Source: RGIG3077 sp045541475 (GTDB lineage: Bacteria > Bacillota > Clostridia > Oscillospirales > Ruminococcaceae). From it: 30,615 nt of DNA. The position numbers and the translations under genes are program-made. Positions 15,194-23,817 of the stretch are shown here, piece by piece. The DNA is taken from the NCBI GenBank assembly GCA_045541475.1, contig JAZQJI010000037.1, positions 1-30,615 of the forward strand. Reading direction: 5' to 3'. Each line of letters opens with the position of its first letter. The stretch's first letter is position 1. The notes under the pieces are model-generated. The model did not search any database and was not told the DNA's origin. It saw nothing but the letters and a program-made list of their open reading frames with translations.

Positions 15194-15277
15194 ATATTAA
15201 CATTACTACTACTGCGACTACTAAATATATTATTATATATTATATTATAATATTAAAATCTATATTTTAAATTACGG
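15194..15277 (+). other. Probable origin unwinding region: DnaA-trio tract plus AT-rich element
   Basis: The 370-bp dnaA-dnaN gap holds ACTACTACTG CGACTACTA (15205-15223), a run of CTA steps whose complement reads as repeated 3'-GAT-5', the DnaA-trio form. It is followed by about 50 bp that is almost purely A and T (15223-15277). Just before the trios is ATATTAACA (15194-15202), a poor DnaA-box match with two mismatches. The order box-trio-AT tract matches the Bacillus unwinding system. The rest of the gap is T-rich with repeated TTTTCAA words. Confidence 0.65.
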
Positions 15278-15289
15278 AGTTTATATATT

Positions 15290-16399
15290 ATGAGATTTGA
15301 ATGTGATAAGCAAAGCTTATATGAAGCTTTAAGCAACGTTTCAAGGGCAGTTGGCCAAAAGACGAGCATTGAAGCTCTTGAAGGTATAAAAATCAAAGTT
15401 TCTCAAGATGTTTTGGAATTTACCGGTTACGATCTTAACCTTGGAATTAAAAAGGAAATTGAAGCTGTTACCGATGAAATGGGTGAATTTGTTGTAGGCT
15501 GCGGCATTTTTAACGAAATTGTACGCAAAATGCCTGAAAGCCGCATTGAAGTTGAAGTTGACGGCAACCTTAATGTGCATATCAAAAGCGGCGTTACCGA
15601 ATATAACATTTCTGCAATTTCCGCTCAGGAATATCCTGATGTGCCTTTTATAGACAGAAACGAGTTTATAAAAATTCCGCAGCACGTGCTTAAAAATATG
15701 ATTAAGCAGACAATTTTTGCTGTATCTACCGATACTAAAAAACCTATTTTAACGGGTGAATTGTTTGATATTGAAAACGGCATTTTCAATATGGTTGCTA
15801 TTGATAACTATAAACTTGCATTAAGAACCGAAAGCATTGTTACTGATAATGATTATAAATTTGTTGTGCCTTCCAAAGCATTGGCAGAGGTTGAAAAGCT
15901 TCTTGATGAAAATTCTAAGGAAGACTGCATGATTTATGTAAGCAAAAAACACATTACTTTTGAAATTAACGGTTACAGTGTTATTACAAGATTGCTTGAA
16001 GGCGAATTTTATAATTACAAAGTAAGTATTCCGAAGAATTATTCAACAGAAGTTGTTTTGAAAGTTAAAAACTTGATTGATACCCTTGACAGATGCGGTC
16101 TGCTTATAAGCGAAAAGCACAAAGCACCCGTTAGATGTAAATTTGCAAACGGCGCTTTAACCATTAATTGCAAAACAAGCGTTGGTAAATTTAATGATGA
16201 AATGGAAATCGACCTTTCAGGCAATTCTTTTGAAATTGGCTTTAACAATAAATATTTGCTTGAAGCCTTGCGTGCCTGCGAAAGCGAAAAAGTTAAATTG
16301 CAGATGAACGGCCCGCTTTCCCCTATAAAAATCGTACCCGTAGACAGCGATTGCTTTACATTCCTCGTACTGCCCGTTCAGCTGTCATCAAATAACTAA
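15290..16399 (+). CDS. dnaN: DNA polymerase III sliding clamp, beta subunit
   Basis: Ring-shaped dimer that tethers polymerase III and many repair proteins to DNA. The 369 residues cover the three clamp domains at normal length (about 1-120, 128-245, 247-369), and the C-terminal TFLVLPVQL segment contributes to the partner-binding pocket. The ATG has GGAG 10 bases upstream. It lies after the origin unwinding region and leads the dnaN-yaaA-recF-remB-gyrB run; the next gene begins 9 bp on. Its promoter was not recognised in the AT-rich gap. Confidence 0.97.
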   Translation: MRFECDKQSLYEALSNVSRAVGQKTSIEALEGIKIKVSQDVLEFTGYDLNLGIKKEIEAVTDEMGEFVVGCGIFNEIVRKMPESRIEVEVDGNLNVHIKSGVTEYNISAISAQEYPDVPFIDRNEFIKIPQHVLKNMIKQTIFAVSTDTKKPILTGELFDIENGIFNMVAIDNYKLALRTESIVTDNDYKFVVPSKALAEVEKLLDENSKEDCMIYVSKKHITFEINGYSVITRLLEGEFYNYKVSIPKNYSTEVVLKVKNLIDTLDRCGLLISEKHKAPVRCKFANGALTINCKTSVGKFNDEMEIDLSGNSFEIGFNNKYLLEALRACESEKVKLQMNGPLSPIKIVPVDSDCFTFLVLPVQLSSNN

Positions 16400-16408
16400 A
16401 TTAAAACT

Positions 16409-16633
16409 ATGGAAAAAGAAATTATAACTATAAATACTGAATTTATAAAACTTGACCAGCTTTTGAAATTTTCCGGCATTGCTGATACAGGCGGTATGGC
16501 TAAGGATATTATTTTGAGCGGTGATGTTAAAGTAAACGGCGAAACTGCTTTGCAAAGAGGCAAAAAAATCCGCAAGGGTGATGTTGTTGATGTGGGCGGT
16601 CAGGTTTTGCTTGAAATTGATTCTAACTTTTAA
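16409..16633 (+). CDS. yaaA: S4-domain RNA-binding protein YaaA/RlbA
   Basis: Small S4-domain protein found between dnaN and recF in most Firmicutes and linked to ribosome assembly in Bacillus; the exact role is unsettled. The 74 residues hold a full S4 fold with LDQLLKFSGIADTGGMAKDI, GDVKVNG and a basic RGKKIRKGD turn. There is no Shine-Dalgarno site before the ATG, which sits 9 bp after dnaN, so translation probably depends on coupling. recF starts 3 bp after the stop. Confidence 0.92.
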   Translation: MEKEIITINTEFIKLDQLLKFSGIADTGGMAKDIILSGDVKVNGETALQRGKKIRKGDVVDVGGQVLLEIDSNF

Positions 16634-16636
16634 ACT

Positions 16637-17746
16637 ATGCATATCAGCAGAATAAAGGCAGAGAATTTCAGAAATCTGCAAAGCGTTGAGATTTTTCCCG
16701 ATAAGAATTTAAATATTATTACGGGTAAAAATGCGCAGGGCAAAACCAATCTTTTAGAAGCTATATGGCTTTTTACGGGCTGCCGAAGCTTTAGAGGCAG
16801 TAAAGAAAAGGATAATATTCTTTTAGGTAGCGAATTTTTTAGCGCCGAAATTGATACGCAAACAAATTTTAGAGAAAATAAATTTACCTACAAGGTGCAA
16901 AAAGGCGCTTTGAAGGATAAAAAAGTTAAAATAAATGGCGTTGATATTGCTAAAAATTCGCAGCTGTTTGAAAATTTTATGTGTATTGTCTTTACGCCTG
17001 AAGATCTGGAGCTTTCCAAAGGTGCGCCCGAAAAACGCCGCGTTTTTGTAGATTTGGGTATTTCGCAGATAAAACCAAAATATATAAATGCAATAAATCG
17101 CTATGCAAAAATTTTAGCGCAGCGTAACTCAATGCTGAAAAATCATAATTATATTGATGATTGCGATTTTGAAATTTGGGACGAACAGCTTAGTAAGCTC
17201 GGCGCTTATATTTCAATAATGCGCAGCGTTTATGTAAAGCGTTTGTGCGAAAGCTGCAAAATGCTTTATGCTAAAATAAGCGGCGGCGAAAATTTGGATT
17301 TAACGCTTAACTCCTGTGTTTTAGATAATACAAACAGTAAAAATGAAAAAGAAATTTACAATATGTATTATAAAAAACTTAAAAATCATCTTGAAGATGA
17401 CAAGCGTGCAGGCTTTACAACATTTGGTGTTCATCGTGATGATTTGATAACTAAAATTGATGGGCTCTATTCCCGTGATTTTGGTTCGCAGGGACAAAAC
17501 CGCAGTATTGCACTTTGTATGAAGCTTGCGCAGGCTATGATATTTGCGCAGGAATGTGATGAAACACCAATCATTCTGCTTGATGATGTTTTTTCGGAGC
17601 TTGATTCATCAAGACGAAGGTTTATTTTGAATATTGTTGAAAATATGCAGATTTTTATTACCTGCTGTGACGCAAATGATATTTTGAAATATAAAAACGG
17701 TAAAATCTTTTTTGTAGAAAATGGTACCTATAAATGCATAAAATAG
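16637..17746 (+). CDS. recF: DNA replication and repair protein RecF
   Basis: SMC-like ATPase of the RecFOR pathway that helps load RecA onto gapped single-stranded DNA. The 369 residues are standard: Walker A GKNAQGKT (30-37), an ABC-type signature GSQGQNRSIAL, and Walker B PIILLDDVFSELD. The ATG follows the yaaA stop by 3 bp without a Shine-Dalgarno sequence. Placement beside dnaN and gyrB is the standard origin arrangement. Confidence 0.97.
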   Translation: MHISRIKAENFRNLQSVEIFPDKNLNIITGKNAQGKTNLLEAIWLFTGCRSFRGSKEKDNILLGSEFFSAEIDTQTNFRENKFTYKVQKGALKDKKVKINGVDIAKNSQLFENFMCIVFTPEDLELSKGAPEKRRVFVDLGISQIKPKYINAINRYAKILAQRNSMLKNHNYIDDCDFEIWDEQLSKLGAYISIMRSVYVKRLCESCKMLYAKISGGENLDLTLNSCVLDNTNSKNEKEIYNMYYKKLKNHLEDDKRAGFTTFGVHRDDLITKIDGLYSRDFGSQGQNRSIALCMKLAQAMIFAQECDETPIILLDDVFSELDSSRRRFILNIVENMQIFITCCDANDILKYKNGKIFFVENGTYKCIK

Positions 17747-17779
17747 GTTAATTTTAATTACAAATAGTATATTTGAATT

Positions 17780-18061
17780 ATGTATTTACATTTAGGAAAT
17801 GATATTGCAGTAAATTGCAATGAAATAATAGGCATATTTGATATGGAAAATACCTCGATAGGAAAAATAACGAGGGAGTTTTTCAAGAAATCAACAAAGA
17901 AAAATATTATTGTTAATGTTTCGTTTGATATGCCAAAAAGCTTTGTTGTGTGCAAAAAATCAAACGGCGATGATGTTATATACATAACATCGCTTTTAAC
18001 AAGCACGCTTTTAAAACGCTATAAAAAATCAATTAAAGATAAAAATGATATATGGAGGTAA
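17780..18061 (+). CDS. remB: RemA/RemB family regulator (DUF370)
   Basis: Small DNA-binding family related to RemA/RemB, which in Bacillus activates biofilm matrix genes; whether this organism makes such a matrix is unknown. The 93 residues match the fold, with MYLHLGNDIAVNCNEIIGIF at the start, and the gene sits in the yaaB position between recF and gyrB. No Shine-Dalgarno site precedes the ATG. The last codons contain the GGAGG ribosome-binding site of gyrB, and the stop lies 4 bases before that gene's TTG, so the genes are coupled. Confidence 0.85.
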   Translation: MYLHLGNDIAVNCNEIIGIFDMENTSIGKITREFFKKSTKKNIIVNVSFDMPKSFVVCKKSNGDDVIYITSLLTSTLLKRYKKSIKDKNDIWR

Positions 18062-18065
18062 TATT

Positions 18066-20012
18066 TTGTCTGAAGAATTGAATGTAAATTTTAATGTAGA
18101 TGAGGATTACGGCGCAAATCAAATTCAGGTTTTGGAAGGGCTTGAAGCTGTTAGAGTGCGCCCCGGTATGTATATCGGCTCAACGGGTACACGCGGTCTG
18201 CATCACCTTGTTTATGAAATTGTTGATAACGCAATTGACGAGGCTTTGGCAGGATATTGCACCGAAATTAAAGTAAGTATCTTAAAAGATAATATTATTG
18301 AAGTAAGCGATAACGGCCGTGGTATTCCCACGGGTATTCACCCTACGGAAAAAATTTCTGCTGCAACTGTTGTTTACACCGTTTTGCACGCAGGCGGTAA
18401 GTTCGGCGGCGGCGGTTATAAGGTTGCGGGCGGTCTGCACGGTGTTGGTGCTTCCGTTGTAAATGCTCTTTCTGAATGGCTTGAATTTTGGGTGTACGAT
18501 GGTAAAAATATACACCACCAAAAATTTAATCGCGGTAAATATGATGAAGAAATTCAGATTATCGGGCAAACTACCGAAACCGGTACGAGAGTGCGTTTTA
18601 AAGCTGATGACGAAATTTTTGAAACAACTGTTTATGATTATGAAGTTTTACTTCAAAGACTTAGAGAACAGGCATTCCTTAATGCAGGTATAAAAATCGT
18701 ATTCTCAGATTTGCGTGATGATAACGACATCAAATCCGAAACCTTGCATTATGAAGGTGGTATAAGACAGTTTGTTGAACATATACACAATACAAGAGGA
18801 TTAGAACCGCTTTCCGACCAGGTTATTTATATTGCAGGTACGCATGAAGACTCTACCTGCGAAATTGCATTGCAATATAATGATAGCTATAACGAGCTTA
18901 TTTTGTCGTTTGCAAACAATATTCACACAACCGATGGCGGTATGCATGAAAACGGTTTTAAAAACGCTTTAACAAAGGTTATTAATGAATATGGCAAGAA
19001 ATTCGGTCTTTTGAAGGACGGCGATAAGCTTTTGGGTGATGACGTAAGAGAAGGTCTTACAGCTATCGTTTCGGTTAAGCTTACCAATTGTGAATTTGAA
19101 GGTCAGACTAAGGGCAGACTTGGCAACCCCGAAGTTCGTCCTTTTGTTGAAAAGCTTGTTAATGAAAAGCTGATGAATTTTCTTGAAGAAAACCCCGCTA
19201 TTGCAAGAGCAATTTTTGATAAGAGCATTAATGCTCAAAAAGCTCGTGAAGCTGCAAAGCGTGCAAGAGAATTGACAAGAAGAAAGAGTGCGCTTGAAAG
19301 TGCATCATTGCCGGGTAAATTGGTTGACTGCTCTGAAAGAGATGCGCAGTATACTGAAATTTACATCGTAGAGGGTGACTCTGCGGGCGGTTCTGCTGCA
19401 AACGGCAGAGATAGAAGATATCAGGCAATTTTGCCGCTTTGGGGTAAAATGCTTAATGTTGAAAAGGCAAGACTTGACAGAATTTACGGCAACGATAAAT
19501 TGCAGCCCGTTGTTACTGCTTTGGGCACGGGTTTGGGTGAAGATTTTGATATTTCAAAACTGCGCTACGGCAAAGTTATTATCATGGCCGATGCCGACGT
19601 TGACGGTGCACATATCAGAACGTTGCTTTTGACATTCTTCTTCAGATTTATGCGTGAGCTTATAACAAACGGAAATATCTATCTTGCACAGCCTCCGCTG
19701 TATAAAATTCACAGGGGCAAGCAGATAAGATATGCTTACAGCGATGAAGAACGTGATACATTTATTGCAGAGCTTTCCGAAAATGGCAAGTATAAGGCTG
19801 AAGTTCAGCGATATAAAGGTCTTGGTGAGATGGACTCCGAACAGCTTTGGGAAACCACAATGGACCCGAAAAACCGCATTATGAAGCGTGTTGAACTTAG
19901 CGACGCCGTTAAAGCTGATGAAACATTTACTATCCTTATGGGTGATAAAGTTGCACCCAGAAAGGAATTTATTGAAAAGAACGCTAAATACGCCGTTAAT
20001 ATTGATGTATAA
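18066..20012 (+). CDS. gyrB: DNA gyrase subunit B
   Basis: ATPase subunit of gyrase, which introduces negative supercoils. The 648-residue protein has the GHKL ATPase domain (catalytic Glu about 51, Asn about 55 in EIVDNAIDEA, and DNGRGIP at about 82-88), the transducer, and a TOPRIM domain with EGDSAGGS (436-443) and DADVDG (Asp509/511/513). The frame opens at an ATG at 18045, but the TTG at 18066 has GGAGG 7 bases upstream and gives the expected MSEEL start. It follows remB by 4 bp. gyrA is separated from it by one extra gene. Confidence 0.97.
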   Translation: MSEELNVNFNVDEDYGANQIQVLEGLEAVRVRPGMYIGSTGTRGLHHLVYEIVDNAIDEALAGYCTEIKVSILKDNIIEVSDNGRGIPTGIHPTEKISAATVVYTVLHAGGKFGGGGYKVAGGLHGVGASVVNALSEWLEFWVYDGKNIHHQKFNRGKYDEEIQIIGQTTETGTRVRFKADDEIFETTVYDYEVLLQRLREQAFLNAGIKIVFSDLRDDNDIKSETLHYEGGIRQFVEHIHNTRGLEPLSDQVIYIAGTHEDSTCEIALQYNDSYNELILSFANNIHTTDGGMHENGFKNALTKVINEYGKKFGLLKDGDKLLGDDVREGLTAIVSVKLTNCEFEGQTKGRLGNPEVRPFVEKLVNEKLMNFLEENPAIARAIFDKSINAQKAREAAKRARELTRRKSALESASLPGKLVDCSERDAQYTEIYIVEGDSAGGSAANGRDRRYQAILPLWGKMLNVEKARLDRIYGNDKLQPVVTALGTGLGEDFDISKLRYGKVIIMADADVDGAHIRTLLLTFFFRFMRELITNGNIYLAQPPLYKIHRGKQIRYAYSDEERDTFIAELSENGKYKAEVQRYKGLGEMDSEQLWETTMDPKNRIMKRVELSDAVKADETFTILMGDKVAPRKEFIEKNAKYAVNIDV

Positions 20013-20053
20013 TTTTACATTGTGTATATTGATAAAAGGAAAACAGCTAATAA

Positions 20054-20728
20054 ATGGAAAATAAAAATACTTTGGGTTTAAATGTTGAAAATACTGATAT
20101 TCCCGTAATATCAAAGGAATATAGCATTGATATTGAAACCTACAAATCAGGATTTGCTATTTTTCAAAAGCTTTTTGCAAAAAAACGCAATATTATATTT
20201 ACGGTAATTTTATTGCTGTTATGCGTAAATGCGGTTTATCAAATGGTAAATTATCCCGATTATATGTCCACCTGCATTTTAATGCTGCTTGTGTGCTTAT
20301 CGCTGATATTTGTTATTTGGAATAACGCAAGACTTTTGAAAAAGAATTTCGGAAGATCGCTTGACGATATAAAAGGCGATATTGAAAAGGATATTTATCA
20401 GCTTAATATTTATGATAATTATCTGACGATTGCTTCAGAAATTTACGTTTCTGATGAAGATAAAAAGGAATTGCGTGAGCAGATGGATAGTGATGAAGCT
20501 TACGAAAAAGAGCTTGATGATTATATTCATCCGCCCGTTACTATGATGAATCTTGAAACGGATAATATCAAGATAATTGAAAACGAAACGCTTTTTCTTG
20601 TTTATGAGAAAAAGACGGTTTTCCATGTAATTCCCAAAAATATCTTTGAAGAAAGCGAAATTGCAAAAGTGAGAGAGATTTTTGAAAAAAATCTCGCAAA
20701 TCTATATAAAAACATAATCAAAAAATAA
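20054..20728 (+). CDS. YcxB-like membrane protein, function unknown
   Basis: 224 residues with two predicted membrane segments (about 46-66 and 70-90), between a 45-residue polar N-terminus and a larger soluble C-terminal part. That part (IKIIENETLFLVYEKKTVFHVIP) has the pattern of YcxB-like domains, which are often found on small Firmicute membrane proteins of unknown role. An AAGGA site lies 11 bases before the ATG. It occupies the gap between gyrB and gyrA, with 41 and 22 bp on each side, on the same strand, so it is probably co-transcribed with gyrase. Nothing in the sequence points to a gyrase-related function. The family assignment is tentative. Confidence 0.65.
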   Translation: MENKNTLGLNVENTDIPVISKEYSIDIETYKSGFAIFQKLFAKKRNIIFTVILLLLCVNAVYQMVNYPDYMSTCILMLLVCLSLIFVIWNNARLLKKNFGRSLDDIKGDIEKDIYQLNIYDNYLTIASEIYVSDEDKKELREQMDSDEAYEKELDDYIHPPVTMMNLETDNIKIIENETLFLVYEKKTVFHVIPKNIFEESEIAKVREIFEKNLANLYKNIIKK

Positions 20729-20750
20729 ATAAAAAGGTTGTGAAACTGTT

Positions 20751-23405
20751 TTGAGCGAAATAAACAACAACGCAGAAAATTATTTTATAAATAATAAAAC
20801 AAAAATTGTCGATGTAGATCTTGATAGAGAAATGCGACAGTCGTTTATTGAATATTCAATGTCGGTTATTACCGATCGTGCTTTGCCCGATGTGCGTGAT
20901 GGCTTAAAGCCTGTACATAGACGTATTCTTTACACCATGCACGAAAACGGCTTGACGCCCGATAAAGCAACAAGAAAATGTGCCGATACAGTAGGTTCCG
21001 TGCTTGGTAGATATCATCCGCACGGTGACGCTTCGGTTTACGATGCATTGGTAAGACTTGCGCAGGATTTTTCCTTGCGTTTTCCGCTTATTCACGGTCA
21101 GGGTAACTTCGGTTCAATTGATGGTTATCCCGCTGCTGCATACCGTTATACAGAAGCAAAGCTTTCAAAAATATCTCTTGAAATGCTTACCGATATCAAT
21201 AAAGATACGGTAGATTTCAGACCAAACTTTGATGACCGTTTGCAAGAACCTACCGTTCTCCCTTCAAGATTTCCCAACTTGCTGGTAAACGGTACAACGG
21301 GTATTGCAGTTGGTATGGCTACAAACATTCCTTCACACAATTTGGGCGAAGTTGTTGACGCTTTAAATCTGCTTATTGATAATCCTGATTGCGCCCTTGA
21401 AGATATTATGGAATATATCAAGGGACCTGACTTTCCAACGGGCGGTATTATCATGGGAAGAGCCGGTATAAGAGCAGGCTATGCAACGGGCAGAAGTAAG
21501 ATTATTCTGCGTGCAAATACTACTTTTGAAGAAATTCACGGCAGAAATGCAATTGTCGTTAACGAAATACCCTACATGGTAAACAAATCCAAATTGATGG
21601 AGTCTATCGCAAATCTGCATAAGGATAAGCGTGTTGAGGGTATTCATACTCTGCGTGATGAATCTGACAAGCAGGGTTTGCGTATTGTTATTGAGCTTAA
21701 AAAGGATGCAAATCCGCAGATTGTTTTAAACAAGCTTTTTGCTTACAGTCAATTGCAGGAAACTGTAAGCCTTAATATGCTGTGCCTTGTTAACGGCGAA
21801 CCGAAAACTCTTACTTTAAAGCAAATTCTTGAAGAATACTTAAAGTTCCAGTTTGAAGTTATTACCCGTCGTACAAGGTTTGATTTGAACAAAACAAGAG
21901 AGCGCGCACACATTTTGCAGGGCTTTATGCTTGCGCTTGATAATATTGATGAGGTTATCTCGATTTTGCGTTCAAGTCGTACTGTTGCCGAAGGTAAACA
22001 GCGCTTGATGGAACGCTTTACCGCAGGCGACCTTGCTAATATGAATGCTTACGAAATTACAAGTGATGCTTCTCAGGGACTTTCCGAAGCTCAGGCAGAG
22101 GCTATCGTTCAGATGCGTTTAGGTCAGTTAACAGGCTTGGAGCGTGAAAAAATTCAAGGCGAATTGGAAACCCTTATTGCCAAGATTAAAGAATTTATTG
22201 AGATTTTGAGCGATGAGCGAAAGGTTTATGATATAATTAAAACAGACCTTAACGAAATTAAGCGTAAATTTGATAATCCCCGCAGAACCGCCATTGAAGC
22301 AGTAAGCGGTGAGGTTGATATTGAAGACCTTATCCCCGTTGAAGATTTTGTTATTACTTACACAAACATCGGTTACTTAAAGCGTATGCCTATCGACTCT
22401 TACAAAACGCAAAAGCGTGGCGGAAGGGGCGTTACCGGCATGAAACAGCGTGAAGAAGATTTTGTAAGTGAAATGCTTATTGCAAACAGCCATGATAATA
22501 TTCTGTTTGTAACAAACAAGGGTATTTCTTACAAGCTTAAATGCTATGAAATTCCTGAAGGTTCAAAGGGTTCACGTGGTGTTAACGTTGTTAATCTGCT
22601 GCCTTTGACCGAAAATGAAAGTATTGCCGCAATTTTGCCGATAAAGGATTTTGAAGAAGAAAAATTCATTGTAATGGTATCTAAAAACGGCAAAATCAAG
22701 CGTACTGCACTTTCTGCTTATAAAAATGTACGCAGAAACGGTCTTATTGCAATTGGCCTTGATGAAGGCGATGAAATTGCAGGCGTAAAACTTACAAACG
22801 GCGCAGAACAGCTTATGGCTGCAACTGCAAACGGCAGAGCTATCAGAATAGAAGAAAACACAATTCGTGCTATGTCACGTTCTGCACACGGTGTTAGGGT
22901 AATTAAGCTGCGCGGTGATGATTACGTGGTTTCTCTTGCAAGAGTGAGAGAAGAAGCCGACGCTGTACTTACCGTTACTGATAAGGGTTACGGAAGAAAA
23001 GCACTTGTTTCCGATTATAAAATCCAGCGCAGAGGCGGTCTTGGTCTTACAAACTACAAGGTTAATGAAGAAAAAGGCAAGGTTTGCGGCATAAAGGTTG
23101 TTGATGAAGCTGATGATATTATTATTGCATCAAGCGATGGCATTATTATCAGAATACTTTGCTCCGATATCCGCCCGATGAACCGCTACGCTAAGGGCGT
23201 TAAGGTAATGCGACTTACATCGGAAGATGCAAGAGTTGTTGCGTTTACCCGTACCGAACATGATGAAGAAGCTGAAATTGAAGAAGTAGAACAGCTTTCT
23301 GAAGAAGAGATTGCTAAGCAAAACAGCGAAGCTGCCCTTGAAGAAAGCAACGATGTTGAAATTGATGAAGCTGATATCATCGAAGATGACGATAACGAAG
23401 AATAA
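20751..23405 (+). CDS. gyrA: DNA gyrase subunit A
   Basis: DNA-cleaving and wrapping subunit of gyrase. The catalytic tyrosine is Tyr133 in YRYTE. The GyrA-box, reading QKRGGRG near 547, separates it from ParC. At the quinolone-binding loop HPHGDASVYD the residue matching E. coli Ser83 is Ala94, as in mycobacteria, and Asp98 matches Asp87. The last 48 residues (837-884) form an acidic tail with 24 Asp/Glu, making the protein longer (884) than Bacillus GyrA. TTG at 20751 is the likely start, with a weak AAAGG about 13 bases upstream. A hairpin terminator follows. Confidence 0.97.
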   Translation: MSEINNNAENYFINNKTKIVDVDLDREMRQSFIEYSMSVITDRALPDVRDGLKPVHRRILYTMHENGLTPDKATRKCADTVGSVLGRYHPHGDASVYDALVRLAQDFSLRFPLIHGQGNFGSIDGYPAAAYRYTEAKLSKISLEMLTDINKDTVDFRPNFDDRLQEPTVLPSRFPNLLVNGTTGIAVGMATNIPSHNLGEVVDALNLLIDNPDCALEDIMEYIKGPDFPTGGIIMGRAGIRAGYATGRSKIILRANTTFEEIHGRNAIVVNEIPYMVNKSKLMESIANLHKDKRVEGIHTLRDESDKQGLRIVIELKKDANPQIVLNKLFAYSQLQETVSLNMLCLVNGEPKTLTLKQILEEYLKFQFEVITRRTRFDLNKTRERAHILQGFMLALDNIDEVISILRSSRTVAEGKQRLMERFTAGDLANMNAYEITSDASQGLSEAQAEAIVQMRLGQLTGLEREKIQGELETLIAKIKEFIEILSDERKVYDIIKTDLNEIKRKFDNPRRTAIEAVSGEVDIEDLIPVEDFVITYTNIGYLKRMPIDSYKTQKRGGRGVTGMKQREEDFVSEMLIANSHDNILFVTNKGISYKLKCYEIPEGSKGSRGVNVVNLLPLTENESIAAILPIKDFEEEKFIVMVSKNGKIKRTALSAYKNVRRNGLIAIGLDEGDEIAGVKLTNGAEQLMAATANGRAIRIEENTIRAMSRSAHGVRVIKLRGDDYVVSLARVREEADAVLTVTDKGYGRKALVSDYKIQRRGGLGLTNYKVNEEKGKVCGIKVVDEADDIIIASSDGIIIRILCSDIRPMNRYAKGVKVMRLTSEDARVVAFTRTEHDEEAEIEEVEQLSEEEIAKQNSEAALEESNDVEIDEADIIEDDDNEE

Positions 23406-23416
23406 TTGAATATAAC

Positions 23417-23460
23417 AGAGAAATAGGCTGAACAGTTTTACTTTCAGCCATTCTCTATTT
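23417..23460 (+). terminator. gyrA terminator
   Basis: AGAGAA and GGCTGAA (23417-23432) pair with TTCAGCC and TTCTCT (23443-23456) across a small bulge, giving a long stem 12 bp after the gyrA stop. Only ATTT follows before an A run, so termination may be incomplete. Confidence 0.65.
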
Positions 23461-23481
23461 AAAAAAAAGGAATTAAAACAT

Positions 23482-23817
23482 ATGAAATACAAATGCGCTC
23501 ATTGCTCAGAAAAGGTTTTTAACCCTTTTCAAAAGCTGTTTGCAGGCACAATAAAATCAAAAGGTATTGTTTGCAAAAATTGCGGCGGTTACAATGTTAA
23601 CGGGCTTTATTGCTCAATTGTTACCACTGTTTTAATGGCGGCAGCACTTATTTACATAATTTACTTTATAAACACGGGTAACACACCTGCAAAACTTGGT
23701 CTGCCAATATGGCTTTCGCCCGATATTGTGTTTGTTGCTGCTTTTTTGTTAAGCCGTGTTAACATGATGTTTTTTGGTAAGCTGATAAAATCTATGCGCA
23801 CCGATTTAGATAAATGA
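23482..23817 (+). CDS. Zinc-ribbon membrane protein, function unknown
   Basis: 111 residues: an N-terminal zinc-ribbon-like part with Cys5, Cys8, Cys31 and Cys34 (CAHC and CKNC), then two hydrophobic segments (about 45-63 and 79-93) and a short basic end. AAGGA precedes the ATG by 9 bases. It starts 21 bp after the gyrA terminator and its stop overlaps the hemW start as ATGA, so the two are co-translated. Similar small zinc-ribbon membrane proteins are common and uncharacterised; no function is assigned. Confidence 0.75.
   Translation: MKYKCAHCSEKVFNPFQKLFAGTIKSKGIVCKNCGGYNVNGLYCSIVTTVLMAAALIYIIYFINTGNTPAKLGLPIWLSPDIVFVAAFLLSRVNMMFFGKLIKSMRTDLDK

Noticed and set aside
15341..15685. 114-codon frame opposite dnaN
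   Set aside because: Antisense shadow of dnaN with no start signal; same for similar frames opposite gyrB, gyrA and pyk.
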